From an uncultured SAR92 cluster bacterium (GTDB taxonomy: Bacteria; Pseudomonadota; Gammaproteobacteria; Pseudomonadales; Porticoccaceae), in the NCBI GenBank assembly GCA_902527245.1, contig CABZOI010000001.1, positions 137,001 to 201,000 on the forward strand: a DNA stretch of 64,000 nt, read 5' to 3'. Both the position numbers and the translations under genes were made by a program. Position 1 is the stretch's first letter. Every line of letters starts with the position of its first letter. The notes under the pieces were generated by a model. The model did not search any database, had not been told where the DNA came from, and saw only the letters and a list, made by a program, of their open reading frames with translations. This document shows positions 29,083 to 38,667 of this stretch, one piece after another.

Positions 29083-30420
29083 TCAGATTAATAGTAAAGC
29101 GGATAGACCAAGGAAAGACACAAAACCAACCACATCTGTAATCGTGGTGAGAATGACAGACCCCGCGACTGCGGGATCTACTCTAATTCGCTTTAAAATA
29201 ATTGGTACTAATGTTCCTGATAACGCAGCAGCTGTTAAATTTATAATCATTGCCGAACCAACAATTACCGCTAACATAAAGTTTTCAAACCAAATTGAAA
29301 CAAGGATTCCTGTGACAAGCGAAAAACAGAGGCCGTTTAAAATACCCACGGCGAACTCTTTGCTAAATAGCCAACGAACATTTTGTTTTTCTATTTGACC
29401 GAGTGCCATTCCACGCACCACAACAGTTAATGTTTGACTTCCAGCGACTCCCCCCATGCTTGCCACAATAGGCATTAAAACCGCAAGAGCAACTAGCTCT
29501 TCGATTGCATCTTGAAATATACCTATCGCAGATGATGCGATAATGGCTGTAATCAAATTCAGTCCGAGCCACAAGCTTCTTTTTGGAGCCGTTTTTTTAA
29601 CGGATAAAAATGTATCTTCAGAATCTTGCAGTCCTGCCATCGCAAAAAGTGAGTGATCAGCCTCGTCTATAATCACATCTACAACATCATCTATCATGAT
29701 TTGCCCGAGTAAGTAAGAGTCATTATCAACTACCGGTGCAGTAACAAGATTAAATAGTTTGAAAGTTTCAGCGACCTCTGAATCGGATGCATTTACATCA
29801 ATTATCTGACAATTATCCTCCATCAATTGGTAAACCATTTTGGTAGCAGATGATGTAAGAAGGGTATTGATCGGGAGAATTCCAATGAATTTATCGGATC
29901 TGTCGACAACAAAAATATTGTCAAAGTTATTAGGAATATTGTCAAATCTTCGTAAATATCGGAGGACAAGTTTAACAGTTATATCCGGTCTTACTGTTAT
30001 CACATTTGGATCCATCAAGCCACCAGCAGTATTTTCTGGATATGTTAATACCTTCTCAATTCGGTACCGATCTTGTCCTGACATTCGATCCAAAACAGCA
30101 GGTATCATTTTTTCAGGAATATGTTGGAGTATGTCGACAACATCATCTATGTCCAATCCTTCGGTAAGGAGTGCAACAGAAGACGCATCCATATCTTCTA
30201 AAATTTCATTTTGGATTTCATCAGAGAGGTCATGGAGTGCTAAACCAGATAACTTTGAATCAACTAAACTCCAAAGAATTTTTCTAAATTTTGATGGTGT
30301 ACTTTCTATTTGAAGTGCGATTTCTGGAGGTGTTAATTGATTAAGACGCTGTTTTACAGAATTTAAAGATTCTGAATCTATAGAGTTTTCAAAATGCGTG
30401 AATAAGGTTTCTAATTTCAT
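29083..30420 (-). CDS. mgtE: Magnesium transporter MgtE
   Basis: 445 residues, usual length. MgtE is an inner-membrane magnesium channel gated by cytoplasmic magnesium. The N-domain (residues 1-125), the CBS pair (about 130-255, with AGGLMDPNVITV) and five transmembrane helices (about 285-445) are in the standard order. The pore-lining region contains PIVASMGGVAGSQTLTVVVRG, a family hallmark. It follows rpoN on the same strand after an 18-base gap. Confidence 0.96.
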   Translation of the reverse strand: MKLETLFTHFENSIDSESLNSVKQRLNQLTPPEIALQIESTPSKFRKILWSLVDSKLSGLALHDLSDEIQNEILEDMDASSVALLTEGLDIDDVVDILQHIPEKMIPAVLDRMSGQDRYRIEKVLTYPENTAGGLMDPNVITVRPDITVKLVLRYLRRFDNIPNNFDNIFVVDRSDKFIGILPINTLLTSSATKMVYQLMEDNCQIIDVNASDSEVAETFKLFNLVTAPVVDNDSYLLGQIMIDDVVDVIIDEADHSLFAMAGLQDSEDTFLSVKKTAPKRSLWLGLNLITAIIASSAIGIFQDAIEELVALAVLMPIVASMGGVAGSQTLTVVVRGMALGQIEKQNVRWLFSKEFAVGILNGLCFSLVTGILVSIWFENFMLAVIVGSAMIINLTAAALSGTLVPIILKRIRVDPAVAGSVILTTITDVVGFVSFLGLSALLLI

Positions 30421-30438
30421 TAATATTTTAACTTTGAT

Positions 30439-31941
30439 TTATATTACATTTTCAAATCTCTTTCGATCGCTTGAGGATGGTATTCCCAAGCCCTCCCGAT
30501 ACTTAGCAACAGTTCTTCTGGCAATGTTAATACCTTGTTCTTTGAGAAGTTCGGTTAGTTTGTTGTCACTCAATGGTTTATGAGGTACTTCTGCGTTTAT
30601 TAGCTCTTTGAGGATAGCGCTCACGGCAGTCGATGAGCATTCACCCCCAGTAGCGGTCGCGACATGACTTGAGAAAAAGTACTTTAACTCGTAAATCCCC
30701 CTTGGAGTAGCGAGATATTTAGAGGTTGTAACTCTTGATATTGTTGATTCATGAAGATCTAGTTTTTCTGAAATGTCAGACAGTATCATAGGCTTCATAG
30801 ATACAGGTCCATGCTCAAAAAAATCTTCCTGTAGCTCTATAATGCAATTAACTACTTTGAGAAGAGTTTCATTTCTGCTCTCAAGACTCTTTATAAACCA
30901 TTTTGCCTCAGTAAGACTATCCTTAAGATATTGATTTTCTTTGCTGTTGTCAGATTGTCGTATTAAATTTTTATAGGTTTCATTTATTCGCAATCTGGGA
31001 TTATGATCATCGTTAATTATTGCTCTCCATTTATCTGACGTTTTGATTACATATGCATCAGGAGTAATGTATTCTGTGTCATTCTCTTGTAAGAATTCTC
31101 CAGGATATGGATTCATACTTCTGACCAAACTAATAGCACCCCTCAGTTCATCCAATGATAGTTGTGTTTTTTTCAGAAGCTTATCGGTATTGAGTTTGCC
31201 TATATCTTCCAAGAATTGCAGAACTAAAATTTTTGCTTGTTTTAGGAATGGTGTGTCTTGAGACAATTGGTTAAGCTGAATGAGCAAACATTCTTTAAGA
31301 TCTCGTGCATAAACTCCCGGAGGATCAAATTGCTGTAACCTAGTCAATACGGTCAAGATTTCCGACTCATATTCATTATTATTTTCATCTAGTTCCTCAA
31401 AAATTTCTGAAAGATTTTGAGTAAGTAGTCCATTATCATCAAGAGAATAGGTGAGCATCTCAGCAATGCTGAGATCTCTCGCATTGAGGTTCGTGAGATT
31501 TAATTGCCATAAAAGATGATCTTTAAGGGATTGTGTGACCTGATGAACTTGTTCAAGATTAATTTCACCTCTTATATTTCCATCATTATTGTTGATTCGA
31601 GCAATATCCTGAGTCTGCACACTGTAGTTGTCAAAATCAGAGTCCCAATCATTTTGATCAGTTTCTTGGGATAAAGGTTCTGTATTTTTTGAAGGTTCTT
31701 CTAATTCTTCAGCTATAAGATTAGATGTCTCTGTCAGAGTCTTTTCATCATTAGTTTTTTTAAGTTGGTGTTCAGCATCTTGATCTTCAGTTATCTCCTC
31801 CAACAGTGGATTTGAATAAAGTTGTTCAGTAATTTCTTGGCTGAGTTCTAGTGTAGAAAGTTGCAGTAACTTAATCGCTTGCTGCAGTTGTGGAGTCATT
31901 GTCAACTGCTGGCTGAATTTTAATTGCAACCCTTGTTTCAT
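30439..31941 (-). CDS. rpoN: RNA polymerase sigma-54 factor
   Basis: 500 residues. Alternative sigma factor requiring AAA+ activators. Region I is the Q/L-rich N-terminus (LKFSQQLTMTPQLQQAIKLL), region II is acidic (about 45-120), the core-binding and HTH domains follow, and the C-terminal RpoN box is ARRTVAKYRE. Located upstream in the transcript are lptA and lptB, as in most gammaproteobacteria. The genes normally downstream (hpf, ptsN, rapZ) are replaced by mgtE. No activator genes are present in this window. Confidence 0.97.
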   Translation of the reverse strand: MKQGLQLKFSQQLTMTPQLQQAIKLLQLSTLELSQEITEQLYSNPLLEEITEDQDAEHQLKKTNDEKTLTETSNLIAEELEEPSKNTEPLSQETDQNDWDSDFDNYSVQTQDIARINNNDGNIRGEINLEQVHQVTQSLKDHLLWQLNLTNLNARDLSIAEMLTYSLDDNGLLTQNLSEIFEELDENNNEYESEILTVLTRLQQFDPPGVYARDLKECLLIQLNQLSQDTPFLKQAKILVLQFLEDIGKLNTDKLLKKTQLSLDELRGAISLVRSMNPYPGEFLQENDTEYITPDAYVIKTSDKWRAIINDDHNPRLRINETYKNLIRQSDNSKENQYLKDSLTEAKWFIKSLESRNETLLKVVNCIIELQEDFFEHGPVSMKPMILSDISEKLDLHESTISRVTTSKYLATPRGIYELKYFFSSHVATATGGECSSTAVSAILKELINAEVPHKPLSDNKLTELLKEQGINIARRTVAKYREGLGIPSSSDRKRFENVI

Positions 31942-32018
31942 AACAATCGCTTTAACTAGACATAAGCAATTTTAATGCCATATGTTCCTATTAGGCAACT
32001 TTTCGATATGATAGGCGG

Positions 32019-32738
32019 CTATATTCTAAAATTGTCACCTAAGTAAACTTCTTGTACTCGCTTATTTTGAAGAATCTGATTGCTTGTTCCCTCCGCTATA
32101 ACTTTGCCTTCTCCAATTATGTAAGCCCTCTCGCATATATCAAGAGTCTCTCGAACATTATGATCTGTTATCAGAATGCCGATGTTTTTTTGTTTTAATT
32201 GGTAAATGACATTTTTAATATCATTAACAGAGATAGGATCAACACCAGCGAAAGGCTCATCTAAAAGTATAAATTTCGGATCAGATGCTATCGCACGAGC
32301 TATCTCGACTCGTCGCCTCTCTCCGCCTGATAAGCTTATACCCAGTGATTTTCTTATATGAGTTATATTGAATTCGTCTAAAAGCTCTTCAAGTATTGTA
32401 TATCTCTGTTTTTTTGCGATAGATTTTTTTGTTTCAAGTATGGCGAGTATATTTTGCTCTACATTTAGGTTTTTAAATATCGAGGGCTCTTGAGGCAAGT
32501 AACCAATGCCTTTATTAGCTCTGCCATGAATGGGTAGTTTAGATATATCCTCTTTGTCTATGCATACACGGCCGTTGTTTTGATCAATGAGACCAACAAT
32601 CATATAAAAGCAGGTGGTTTTTCCTGCACCATTCGGCCCCAATAATCCAACTATTTCACCACGAGCGACGTTCAATGAAATATCATTAACAACGAGACGT
32701 TTTTTGTATTTTTTTTGTAAGTTAGATGCTGTTAACAC
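32019..32738 (-). CDS. lptB: LPS export ABC transporter ATPase LptB
   Basis: 239-residue cytoplasmic ATPase that powers LptFG and the LptA/LptC bridge carrying lipopolysaccharide to the outer membrane. Walker A GPNGAGKT, signature LSGGERRR and Walker [14 protein letters not shown] are all intact, and [15 protein letters not shown] is the LptB H-loop. The start is GTG (32736-32738), one base downstream of the lptA stop. lptFG are not in the window, as usual. Confidence 0.97.
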   Translation of the reverse strand: MLTASNLQKKYKKRLVVNDISLNVARGEIVGLLGPNGAGKTTCFYMIVGLIDQNNGRVCIDKEDISKLPIHGRANKGIGYLPQEPSIFKNLNVEQNILAILETKKSIAKKQRYTILEELLDEFNITHIRKSLGISLSGGERRRVEIARAIASDPKFILLDEPFAGVDPISVNDIKNVIYQLKQKNIGILITDHNVRETLDICERAYIIGEGKVIAEGTSNQILQNKRVQEVYLGDNFRI

Positions 32739-32739
32739 T

Positions 32740-33249
32740 TTAATCAGACACCTTTACTTTTGCTGGGTTGTCAATTGCGGGTATTAATAATTGAATTCTT
32801 CTATCCTCAAATTCATTACCTCCTTTCGCTTGCCATGTCTCAGATTTGAGATCATATTTTATTGAATCACCTTTTATTAATGTACCATTATTTTCTAATG
32901 CGGCTTCATTTTTGAGGCTGAGGATTCTTGAATCAATGCTGTACTCAATTTGTTTAGCTTTTGCTGAGACGAGCTCTTGATCTGACCGACTGTACTCAAA
33001 ACTCGATGGAAAACCTTTGCATAGAATTGAACTAGCTTTTTTATTTTTATATTGAATTTCGACAGTATTAGCATATATTTTAATTTTGCCGTGAGTTATT
33101 TCCACATTACCTTCATATCGAGTCTGACCAGTTTTTTCATCTCTCTCAGCGTAATCAGCATTTACAGAGATTGGCGATCTGGGCTCTTCATCAGCAAATA
33201 CCGACAAATTGAGAAACAGAATAATACAAGCAAATATCTTACGGCACAT
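32740..33249 (-). CDS. lptA: Periplasmic LPS-bridge protein LptA
   Basis: About 169 residues from the ATG at 33249, which begins a clear signal peptide ([19 protein letters not shown], then DEEPRSPI). The OstA/jelly-roll fold is indicated by [26 protein letters not shown], typical of LptA. It polymerises into the bridge across the periplasm. The start overlaps the end of lptC by 11 bases; an upstream in-frame start at 33291 would lack a proper signal sequence. Confidence 0.92.
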   Translation of the reverse strand: MCRKIFACIILFLNLSVFADEEPRSPISVNADYAERDEKTGQTRYEGNVEITHGKIKIYANTVEIQYKNKKASSILCKGFPSSFEYSRSDQELVSAKAKQIEYSIDSRILSLKNEAALENNGTLIKGDSIKYDLKSETWQAKGGNEFEDRRIQLLIPAIDNPAKVKVSD

Positions 33250-33817
33250 AATATATTGAATTGATGCTCGATGATATTTTCGTTTTGCCATTACTCAAAT
33301 TAATGGTAATACCCTTTCCTAAAATTTCGTAGTTTTCAGCAGTCAGAGAAAATTGACTATCACTAGATATTACCATGTCTGGCAAATTATATTGTATGGA
33401 GTGTGCAACTATATTTTGTTCCTCTTCTTTGGTTTTGAGGGTGCCTTTTACCGAGTCAGAAAGTATTAATTCTTTTTTTGAGGCATCAAAAGTACCAAAC
33501 TTTGATGACATTGAAAATCCAGAATAAATCGCTGACAAATCTTGGTTTGAACCAAAAGTTGAGGGATCGTAGAGTTTTATTATGTTTTCCCCATTTAGTA
33601 TCTCAAGCTTTGAAGCATTCATTATTAGCACCTGATTACCATTATTTGAAAAAATTTGAGTTGTTGAATTTGTTATGAAACTCTCGATTTGATCCTCCTG
33701 AAACACTGTTTCAATTTGCTTTTTTAGGAAGGATTCCGGTGGGGAATACCAAACATAAACAAACCAGCTGAGAATAAAAATTGTTATCAGGGTGTAGGAT
33801 ATTTTACGGATCATCAT
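33239..33817 (-). CDS. lptC: LPS export protein LptC
   Basis: 192 residues, single N-terminal membrane helix (about 5-24, ISYTLITIFILSWFVYVWY) and a periplasmic beta-jellyroll domain. LptC receives lipopolysaccharide from LptBFG and hands it to LptA. Sequence conservation is low, as in the family, but position between kdsC and lptA is diagnostic. It overlaps kdsC by 4 bases and lptA by 11 bases. Confidence 0.9.
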   Translation of the reverse strand: MMIRKISYTLITIFILSWFVYVWYSPPESFLKKQIETVFQEDQIESFITNSTTQIFSNNGNQVLIMNASKLEILNGENIIKLYDPSTFGSNQDLSAIYSGFSMSSKFGTFDASKKELILSDSVKGTLKTKEEEQNIVAHSIQYNLPDMVISSDSQFSLTAENYEILGKGITINLSNGKTKISSSINSIYYVP

Positions 33818-34347
33818 AAATATTCATCTAAAGATGACGATAATTTTTCTTGAGCCGTTAATATAAGTTCGGCAACTTCTCGAACGGCGCCATGACCACC
33901 ATTATTTTCTGTCTTCCAAGCTGCTGATTTAATAACTTGTTCACTTGAGTCAGCCACACATAAACCTAGACCGACCATCTTTATGGTCCTTAAATCTGGC
34001 AAATCATCGCCTAGAAACGCAATTTGGTTGAGTTTCAATGATTGAGATATAATGAACTCCTGCAATTTGGAAGCCTTGTCTTTTTCACCCTGAAATATAG
34101 GACTTATATCTAGCTCATTTGCCCTTTGAGTAACAATGTCCGATTTTCTGGCACTTATAATGCCAACCTTGATACCTTTGTCTTGTAATAATCTAATCCC
34201 CTGACCATCTTTTACATTGAATACTTTAAGCTCTTCTCCTGATTTGCCAAAGTAAAGTTTGCCATCGGTTAGAACTCCGTCTACATCAAGGAATAGATAT
34301 TTAATTTTTTTTGCACACGCAAGAATATGCTTTGGAATTTGTTTCAT
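33814..34347 (-). CDS. kdsC: 3-deoxy-D-manno-octulosonate 8-phosphate phosphatase
   Basis: 177-residue HAD-family phosphatase that releases Kdo from Kdo-8-phosphate. The catalytic aspartates lie in LFLDVDGVLTDG, with GIISARKS as motif II and FLGDDLPDL as motif IV. There is no large cap domain, so it should assemble as a tetramer. It overlaps kdsD and lptC by 4 bases each (ATGA), so the three are translationally coupled. Confidence 0.96.
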   Translation of the reverse strand: MKQIPKHILACAKKIKYLFLDVDGVLTDGKLYFGKSGEELKVFNVKDGQGIRLLQDKGIKVGIISARKSDIVTQRANELDISPIFQGEKDKASKLQEFIISQSLKLNQIAFLGDDLPDLRTIKMVGLGLCVADSSEQVIKSAAWKTENNGGHGAVREVAELILTAQEKLSSSLDEYL

Positions 34348-35309
34348 ATCGTTAAGCCATTTCTCAAGATATCGTGAAGATGAACTACTCCAGAGATTTT
34401 ATCTTTGTCGGAGACCACAAGGGAGGTTATTTTTGAAATATTCATTATCTCCAATGCATCCATTGCTAAAGTATTTCTCGGTATTGTTTTTGGTGTTTTG
34501 GACATAGCTATATCGATTTTAGTCTTTTTTAAGTCCAATCCTGAATCAATAGATCTTCGGAGATCACCATCCGTAAAAATACCTAAGAGCTCATTATTCA
34601 ATGACACAATTAGAGTCATTCCCAAACCTTTTTGATTCATTTCAACGATTGCATCTCCTATAGATTGATCGACTAAAACTTTAGGTATTTCATCTTCGAT
34701 GGACATGAGCTCATCAACAGAAAGAGTCAACTTTCTACCCAAGGTTCCGGTAGGATGAGATTTCGCAAAATCCTTTTCTTTGAAATTTCTCGCTTCAAGT
34801 AGTGCTACTGCTAACGCATCTCCTAGTACAAGGGATGCTGTTGTGCTGTTGGTTGGAGCAAGGTTGAGGGGGCATGCCTCGCTATCAGATGGGATTTTGA
34901 GATTAACACTTGCATATTTTGTTAGCTCAGAGCCCTCGACAGCTGTCATGCTAATTATTTCGATATTCAGTTTATTTAAGGCGGGCAGTATTGAGATAAT
35001 CTCCGACGTGGCTCCTGAGTTTGAAATTATAATCGCCAAATCATTTTGGGTAATTGCTCCGAGATCACCATGTGTTGCCTCAGCTGGATGCAAAAAAAAT
35101 GATGGAGTCCCTGTGCTAGAGAGGGTTGCAGAGATTTTTCTGGCTATATGTCCAGATTTGCCCATGCCAATTAATAACACTCTGCCTTTCGTATCTAGAA
35201 TCAGGTCGCATGCTTCTTTGAAAGACTCATCAATTATTTGCAGTAAATTTTTTATAGTCTCATATTCTGACTTTATCGTTCTTTTGGCAGACGCAATGTG
35301 TTCATTCAT
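34344..35309 (-). CDS. kdsD: Arabinose-5-phosphate isomerase
   Basis: 321 residues, normal length. Isomerises ribulose-5-phosphate to arabinose-5-phosphate, the first step of Kdo synthesis. The SIS domain contains GMGKSGHIARKISATLSSTG and FLHPAEATHGDLG; a CBS pair occupies about residues 205-321. Co-operonic with kdsC and lptCAB, and downstream of yrbG on the same strand. Confidence 0.96.
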   Translation of the reverse strand: MNEHIASAKRTIKSEYETIKNLLQIIDESFKEACDLILDTKGRVLLIGMGKSGHIARKISATLSSTGTPSFFLHPAEATHGDLGAITQNDLAIIISNSGATSEIISILPALNKLNIEIISMTAVEGSELTKYASVNLKIPSDSEACPLNLAPTNSTTASLVLGDALAVALLEARNFKEKDFAKSHPTGTLGRKLTLSVDELMSIEDEIPKVLVDQSIGDAIVEMNQKGLGMTLIVSLNNELLGIFTDGDLRRSIDSGLDLKKTKIDIAMSKTPKTIPRNTLAMDALEIMNISKITSLVVSDKDKISGVVHLHDILRNGLTI

Positions 35310-35361
35310 ATTTATTCACTTAAAACTTTTTTCAATATTTTAATTGTTTGAGCAACCTAGA

Positions 35362-36339
35362 TTAAAAGAACAGAACCCCATAATAAAGTATGTAAATTAG
35401 AAGAAAAAGTATTCCTGAAAATCTTCCTATTGAGGGTTTTATTGATTTATCCCTAATTTTTAATTTGCTCAATATCACTAATACCAACATGGTGGTAAGC
35501 ATTGCCATTGACATGAAGTCTCTCCAGAATGTTTGAGAAGGTAATTCTGCTGGAGCAATTATCCCAGCAAGTGAGAGAACTAGAACTATGTTAAAAATAT
35601 TCGATCCGATAATATTTCCCAAGGCGATTTCATGGCTATTTTTTAATGCGCTTATTAACGATGCTGCAAGTTCTGGCAGACTCGTACCCAGAGCTATTAT
35701 TGTCAAGCCAATAATTAGTTCTGATACACCAAGTAATTCAGCAATCGTTTGAGAGCTACCAACTGTGAACTCAGCCCCAACTAGAAGAACTATAAGACCA
35801 ATAAAAAAAGGTATTATTGCTTTAACTAAAGTGTTTTCATTATGAGCTGAACTGTTTCCTGATTCGTCTTCTAATTTTTTTTGGCTGTCTTTTATTGTTG
35901 ATAAAAGATAAAAAGAGATTGGGATAACCATTAAAAAAAGAAATACGCTTTCTGATCTCCTCAGGGCGTTATCGAACAGACAGATCCCTGCCAAGGAGGT
36001 GACAATAATTAAAATGGGTATCTCCCTTTTTATTAATGATTTGTTAAATGGCACTGCGCTTATGCAAGCAGTGAATCCCAGCACCAAGCCAACATTTGCG
36101 AGATTAGATCCAAGTGCATTTCCCACAGCCAAGTGAGTCGAGTTATTTAAAGCAGCATTTATAGACACACCAATTTCTGGCGCAGAGGTACCTATGGACA
36201 CTATGGTTAAGCCAACGAAGATTTTAGGCACTCCCAAAATATTTGAAATTAATATACTGCCATTAATAAATTGAGTAGCACCCCATATCAGAGCGCATAG
36301 GCTCATAATTAAAATTAGTAGTTCGATAAAAATATCCAT
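35362..36339 (-). CDS. yrbG: Calcium/sodium antiporter YrbG-type
   Basis: 325-residue inner-membrane protein of the Na+/Ca2+ exchanger superfamily, about ten helices in two inverted halves. Both alpha-repeats are visible: VSIGTSAPEIGVSI near residue 50 and IALGTSLPELAASL near residue 215. The neighbourhood (upstream of kdsD, divergent from mlaC) is the E. coli yrbG position. Transport of calcium is inferred from the family. Confidence 0.92.
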   Translation of the reverse strand: MDIFIELLILIMSLCALIWGATQFINGSILISNILGVPKIFVGLTIVSIGTSAPEIGVSINAALNNSTHLAVGNALGSNLANVGLVLGFTACISAVPFNKSLIKREIPILIIVTSLAGICLFDNALRRSESVFLFLMVIPISFYLLSTIKDSQKKLEDESGNSSAHNENTLVKAIIPFFIGLIVLLVGAEFTVGSSQTIAELLGVSELIIGLTIIALGTSLPELAASLISALKNSHEIALGNIIGSNIFNIVLVLSLAGIIAPAELPSQTFWRDFMSMAMLTTMLVLVILSKLKIRDKSIKPSIGRFSGILFLLIYILYYGVLFF

Positions 36340-36345
36340 GTTAGC

Positions 36346-36374
36346 TTGACTTAGGAAACTCTATTTTCTCTAAA
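36346..36374 (+). promoter_or_regulatory. Candidate promoter of mlaC-ibaG-murA
   Basis: TTGACT (36346-36351) and TCTAAA (36369-36374) are spaced by 17 bases in the 98-base divergent gap before mlaC. The -35 box matches five of six bases, the -10 box four of six. Confidence 0.35.
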
Positions 36375-36437
36375 TTTCAGGAATGTTATAGTGATACCTC
36401 GAAAATGTCAGTAATAAAATTTTGTTAGAGAATTAAT

Positions 36438-37079
36438 ATGGTTGAGGAAAAAATTAAAAATTTGCTAAGGGCAAAAGTTATTTTCTGTTGCTCCCTAGCT
36501 TTTTTAATAACACCATCTCTGCAGGGAGCAGAGGCAGAAATAGAGTCATTTAGACAGAATCCCTTCGAAAGTGTGGATAAAATGACAACGCAGTTGTTAG
36601 ACATAATAGAGATTTATAAGTCTGATTACCCTGATAATGAAGATGCATATTTTGCATCACTGAATCAGCTCATGGGAGATTTTGTGGATTTTAACTTTGT
36701 AGCAAGAAGAGTCATGGGCAAATATCAATCTAATATCTCTACAGAGCAAAGAGCGGACTTTATAGATGTTTTTAAGAAAGGACTTATAGAGTCATATGGA
36801 AGAGGATTGATGGCATATAGCAATGAGAGTATTACGATTGTAAACAGGCAGGAGGTCAAGAGTTTAAAAAGGATAATTGTTAAGCAGGAGATAAGAGATT
36901 CTGTTTCCACATTTCCCCTTCAGTACCTTTTATTTAAGAAAAAAACAGATCAAACTTGGGTGATTGTGAATGTGTCTTTGAATGGAATAAATCTCACGAA
37001 GACCTTTGGAAGTCAATTTCAAAATTCAATGAAGAGGTATTCTGGTGATTTAAACAAGGTAATACAGGATTGGCTCTGA
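36438..37079 (+). CDS. mlaC: Periplasmic phospholipid-binding protein MlaC
   Basis: 213 residues, normal length. The signal peptide (residues about 10-31: AKVIFCCSLAFLITPSLQGAEA) precedes the Ttg2 toluene-tolerance domain. MlaC shuttles phospholipids between the outer-membrane lipoprotein MlaA and the inner-membrane MlaFEDB complex. Unusually, mlaF, mlaE and mlaD do not precede it; yrbG is directly divergent. A 22-base hairpin separates it from ibaG. Identity is good; the partner genes must be elsewhere or absent. Confidence 0.88.
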   Translation: MVEEKIKNLLRAKVIFCCSLAFLITPSLQGAEAEIESFRQNPFESVDKMTTQLLDIIEIYKSDYPDNEDAYFASLNQLMGDFVDFNFVARRVMGKYQSNISTEQRADFIDVFKKGLIESYGRGLMAYSNESITIVNRQEVKSLKRIIVKQEIRDSVSTFPLQYLLFKKKTDQTWVIVNVSLNGINLTKTFGSQFQNSMKRYSGDLNKVIQDWL

Positions 37080-37101
37080 CAAGCGAATCTTGATTCGCTT
37101 G
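37080..37101 (+). other. Perfect inverted repeat between mlaC and ibaG
   Basis: Ten-base arms CAAGCGAATC and GATTCGCTTG with a two-base centre, starting right after the mlaC stop codon. No T-run follows, so it is not a standard intrinsic terminator; it could be an RNA-processing or stability element, or a leaky terminator inside the operon. Confidence 0.6.
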
Positions 37102-37123
37102 AGTCTATAAACCAAATATAGTT

Positions 37124-37372
37124 ATGAATCAAAATGAGATTAACAATTTACTCAATTCGAACTTTAAAAATAGTGTTATCAAAGTGACATTGAAAGATAG
37201 TTACTGCAATATTTTTATTGCGAGTGATCAATTTAAAGGGCTATCAAAATTGAAATGCCAACAACTGGTTTATTCATATATTTCAGAACAAATAGCAAGT
37301 GGATCTATCCACGCGGTTGATTTAAAACTAATCACACTGCAAGAGTATCGTGATGAAGATAGTCCCAAATAA
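37124..37372 (+). CDS. ibaG: BolA-family protein IbaG
   Basis: 82-residue BolA-fold protein, the usual length. BolA/IbaG proteins bind monothiol glutaredoxins through a [2Fe-2S] cluster. The C-terminal GSIHAVDLKLITLQEY corresponds to the IbaG pattern with the conserved histidine. Position between mla genes and murA is the standard one in gammaproteobacteria. Confidence 0.9.
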   Translation: MNQNEINNLLNSNFKNSVIKVTLKDSYCNIFIASDQFKGLSKLKCQQLVYSYISEQIASGSIHAVDLKLITLQEYRDEDSPK

Positions 37373-37396
37373 AATAAACCCTTGTCTGGACTTATT

Positions 37397-38647
37397 TTGA
37401 ACAAGTTATGTATTCACGGAGGCAGACAGTTACATGGGAGTGTAAGTGTTTCTGGATCAAAAAATGCCGCTTTACCAATTTTATCTGCCTGCCTTTTGAG
37501 TGGTGGTGAGAAGCATATATCAAATGTCCCAAACCTAAAAGATGTAGAAACTCTGATGAGTTTACTCAAAGCGATGGGAGTTAAAATATCGCAAACTGGA
37601 GCTTCAACTTACTGTGTATCAGCAAAAAAGCTGTCTAGTTATACTGCGCCATATGACCTGGTAAAAAAAATGAGAGCTTCAATTTTAGTCTTAGGCCCAT
37701 TATTGGCTAGATTTGGTTCGGCCATTGTATCTTTTCCAGGTGGATGCGCGATTGGTAATCGTTCAGTTGATATGCATTTGACAGGACTTCAAGCGATGGG
37801 AGCACAGATAATAATCGAGCATGGGTATATCAAAGCAGAGTCAGAGGGTCGTCTAAAAGGAACAGAAATCTATCATGACACAGTGTCTGTTGGTGCGACT
37901 GAAAATTTGATGATGGCAGCTGTTTTGGCAGATGGAAAAACCGTTATTAACAATGCCGCCAGGGAGCCTGAGATAATAGATCTTGGTAAATGTTTAATCA
38001 AGTGGGGCGCTAAGATTACAGGTTTAGGTAGTTCAAAAATAGAAATTGAAGGAGTTGAGAAATTGTCAGGAGGGACCTTCAACGTCATGCCCGATAGAAT
38101 TGAAGCTGCTACATACATGGCTGCTATCGCGTCGGTCGGGGGGAAGGTAACATTATTTAACGCAAACATTAATCATTTAAGTGCGGTGATCGCAAAATTA
38201 AAAGAGTCTGGTTTAAATTTCTTCTTGAAAGAGAACTGTATTGAAATAGAGATGTCAAATGAACAACCAAAAGCAGTTGATATAAAAACTGCACCTTATC
38301 CAGGGTTTCCGACCGACATGCAGGCGCCCTTCACAGTTATAAATGCCTTAGCCAAAGGGACAAGTGTTATAGAGGAGACAATTTTTGAAAATCGACTTAT
38401 GCATGTGCCAGAGCTCAGAAGAATGGGAGCAAATATTTCTGTAAAAGACAATATTGCTAGAGTTGATGGAAGAGCTGAGCTTTTTGGAGCCGAGGTGACG
38501 GCTTCAGATTTGAGAGCTTCTGCAGCATTAATAATCGCGGGTCTAGCTGCGAAAGGAGAAACAATTATCTCTGGATTAGAACACGTTGAGAGAGGCTATG
38601 AAGATATCCAAGACAAATTTAAGCAATTAGGCGCAGAAATCACTTGA
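37397..38647 (+). CDS. murA: UDP-N-acetylglucosamine 1-carboxyvinyltransferase MurA
   Basis: First committed step of peptidoglycan synthesis: transfer of enolpyruvate to UDP-GlcNAc. I start at TTG 37397 (NKLCIHGG), which matches the family N-terminus MDKLxIxGG; an in-frame TTG at 37382 would add five residues. The active-site Cys lies in FPGGCAIGNRSVD (residue 117 from the chosen start), so the enzyme has the fosfomycin-sensitive Cys form. About 416 residues, normal. It follows ibaG by under 30 bases and converges on the degS-type gene. Confidence 0.97.
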   Translation: MNKLCIHGGRQLHGSVSVSGSKNAALPILSACLLSGGEKHISNVPNLKDVETLMSLLKAMGVKISQTGASTYCVSAKKLSSYTAPYDLVKKMRASILVLGPLLARFGSAIVSFPGGCAIGNRSVDMHLTGLQAMGAQIIIEHGYIKAESEGRLKGTEIYHDTVSVGATENLMMAAVLADGKTVINNAAREPEIIDLGKCLIKWGAKITGLGSSKIEIEGVEKLSGGTFNVMPDRIEAATYMAAIASVGGKVTLFNANINHLSAVIAKLKESGLNFFLKENCIEIEMSNEQPKAVDIKTAPYPGFPTDMQAPFTVINALAKGTSVIEETIFENRLMHVPELRRMGANISVKDNIARVDGRAELFGAEVTASDLRASAALIIAGLAAKGETIISGLEHVERGYEDIQDKFKQLGAEIT

Positions 38648-38667
38648 GATTAAGATAAATCTATTAG

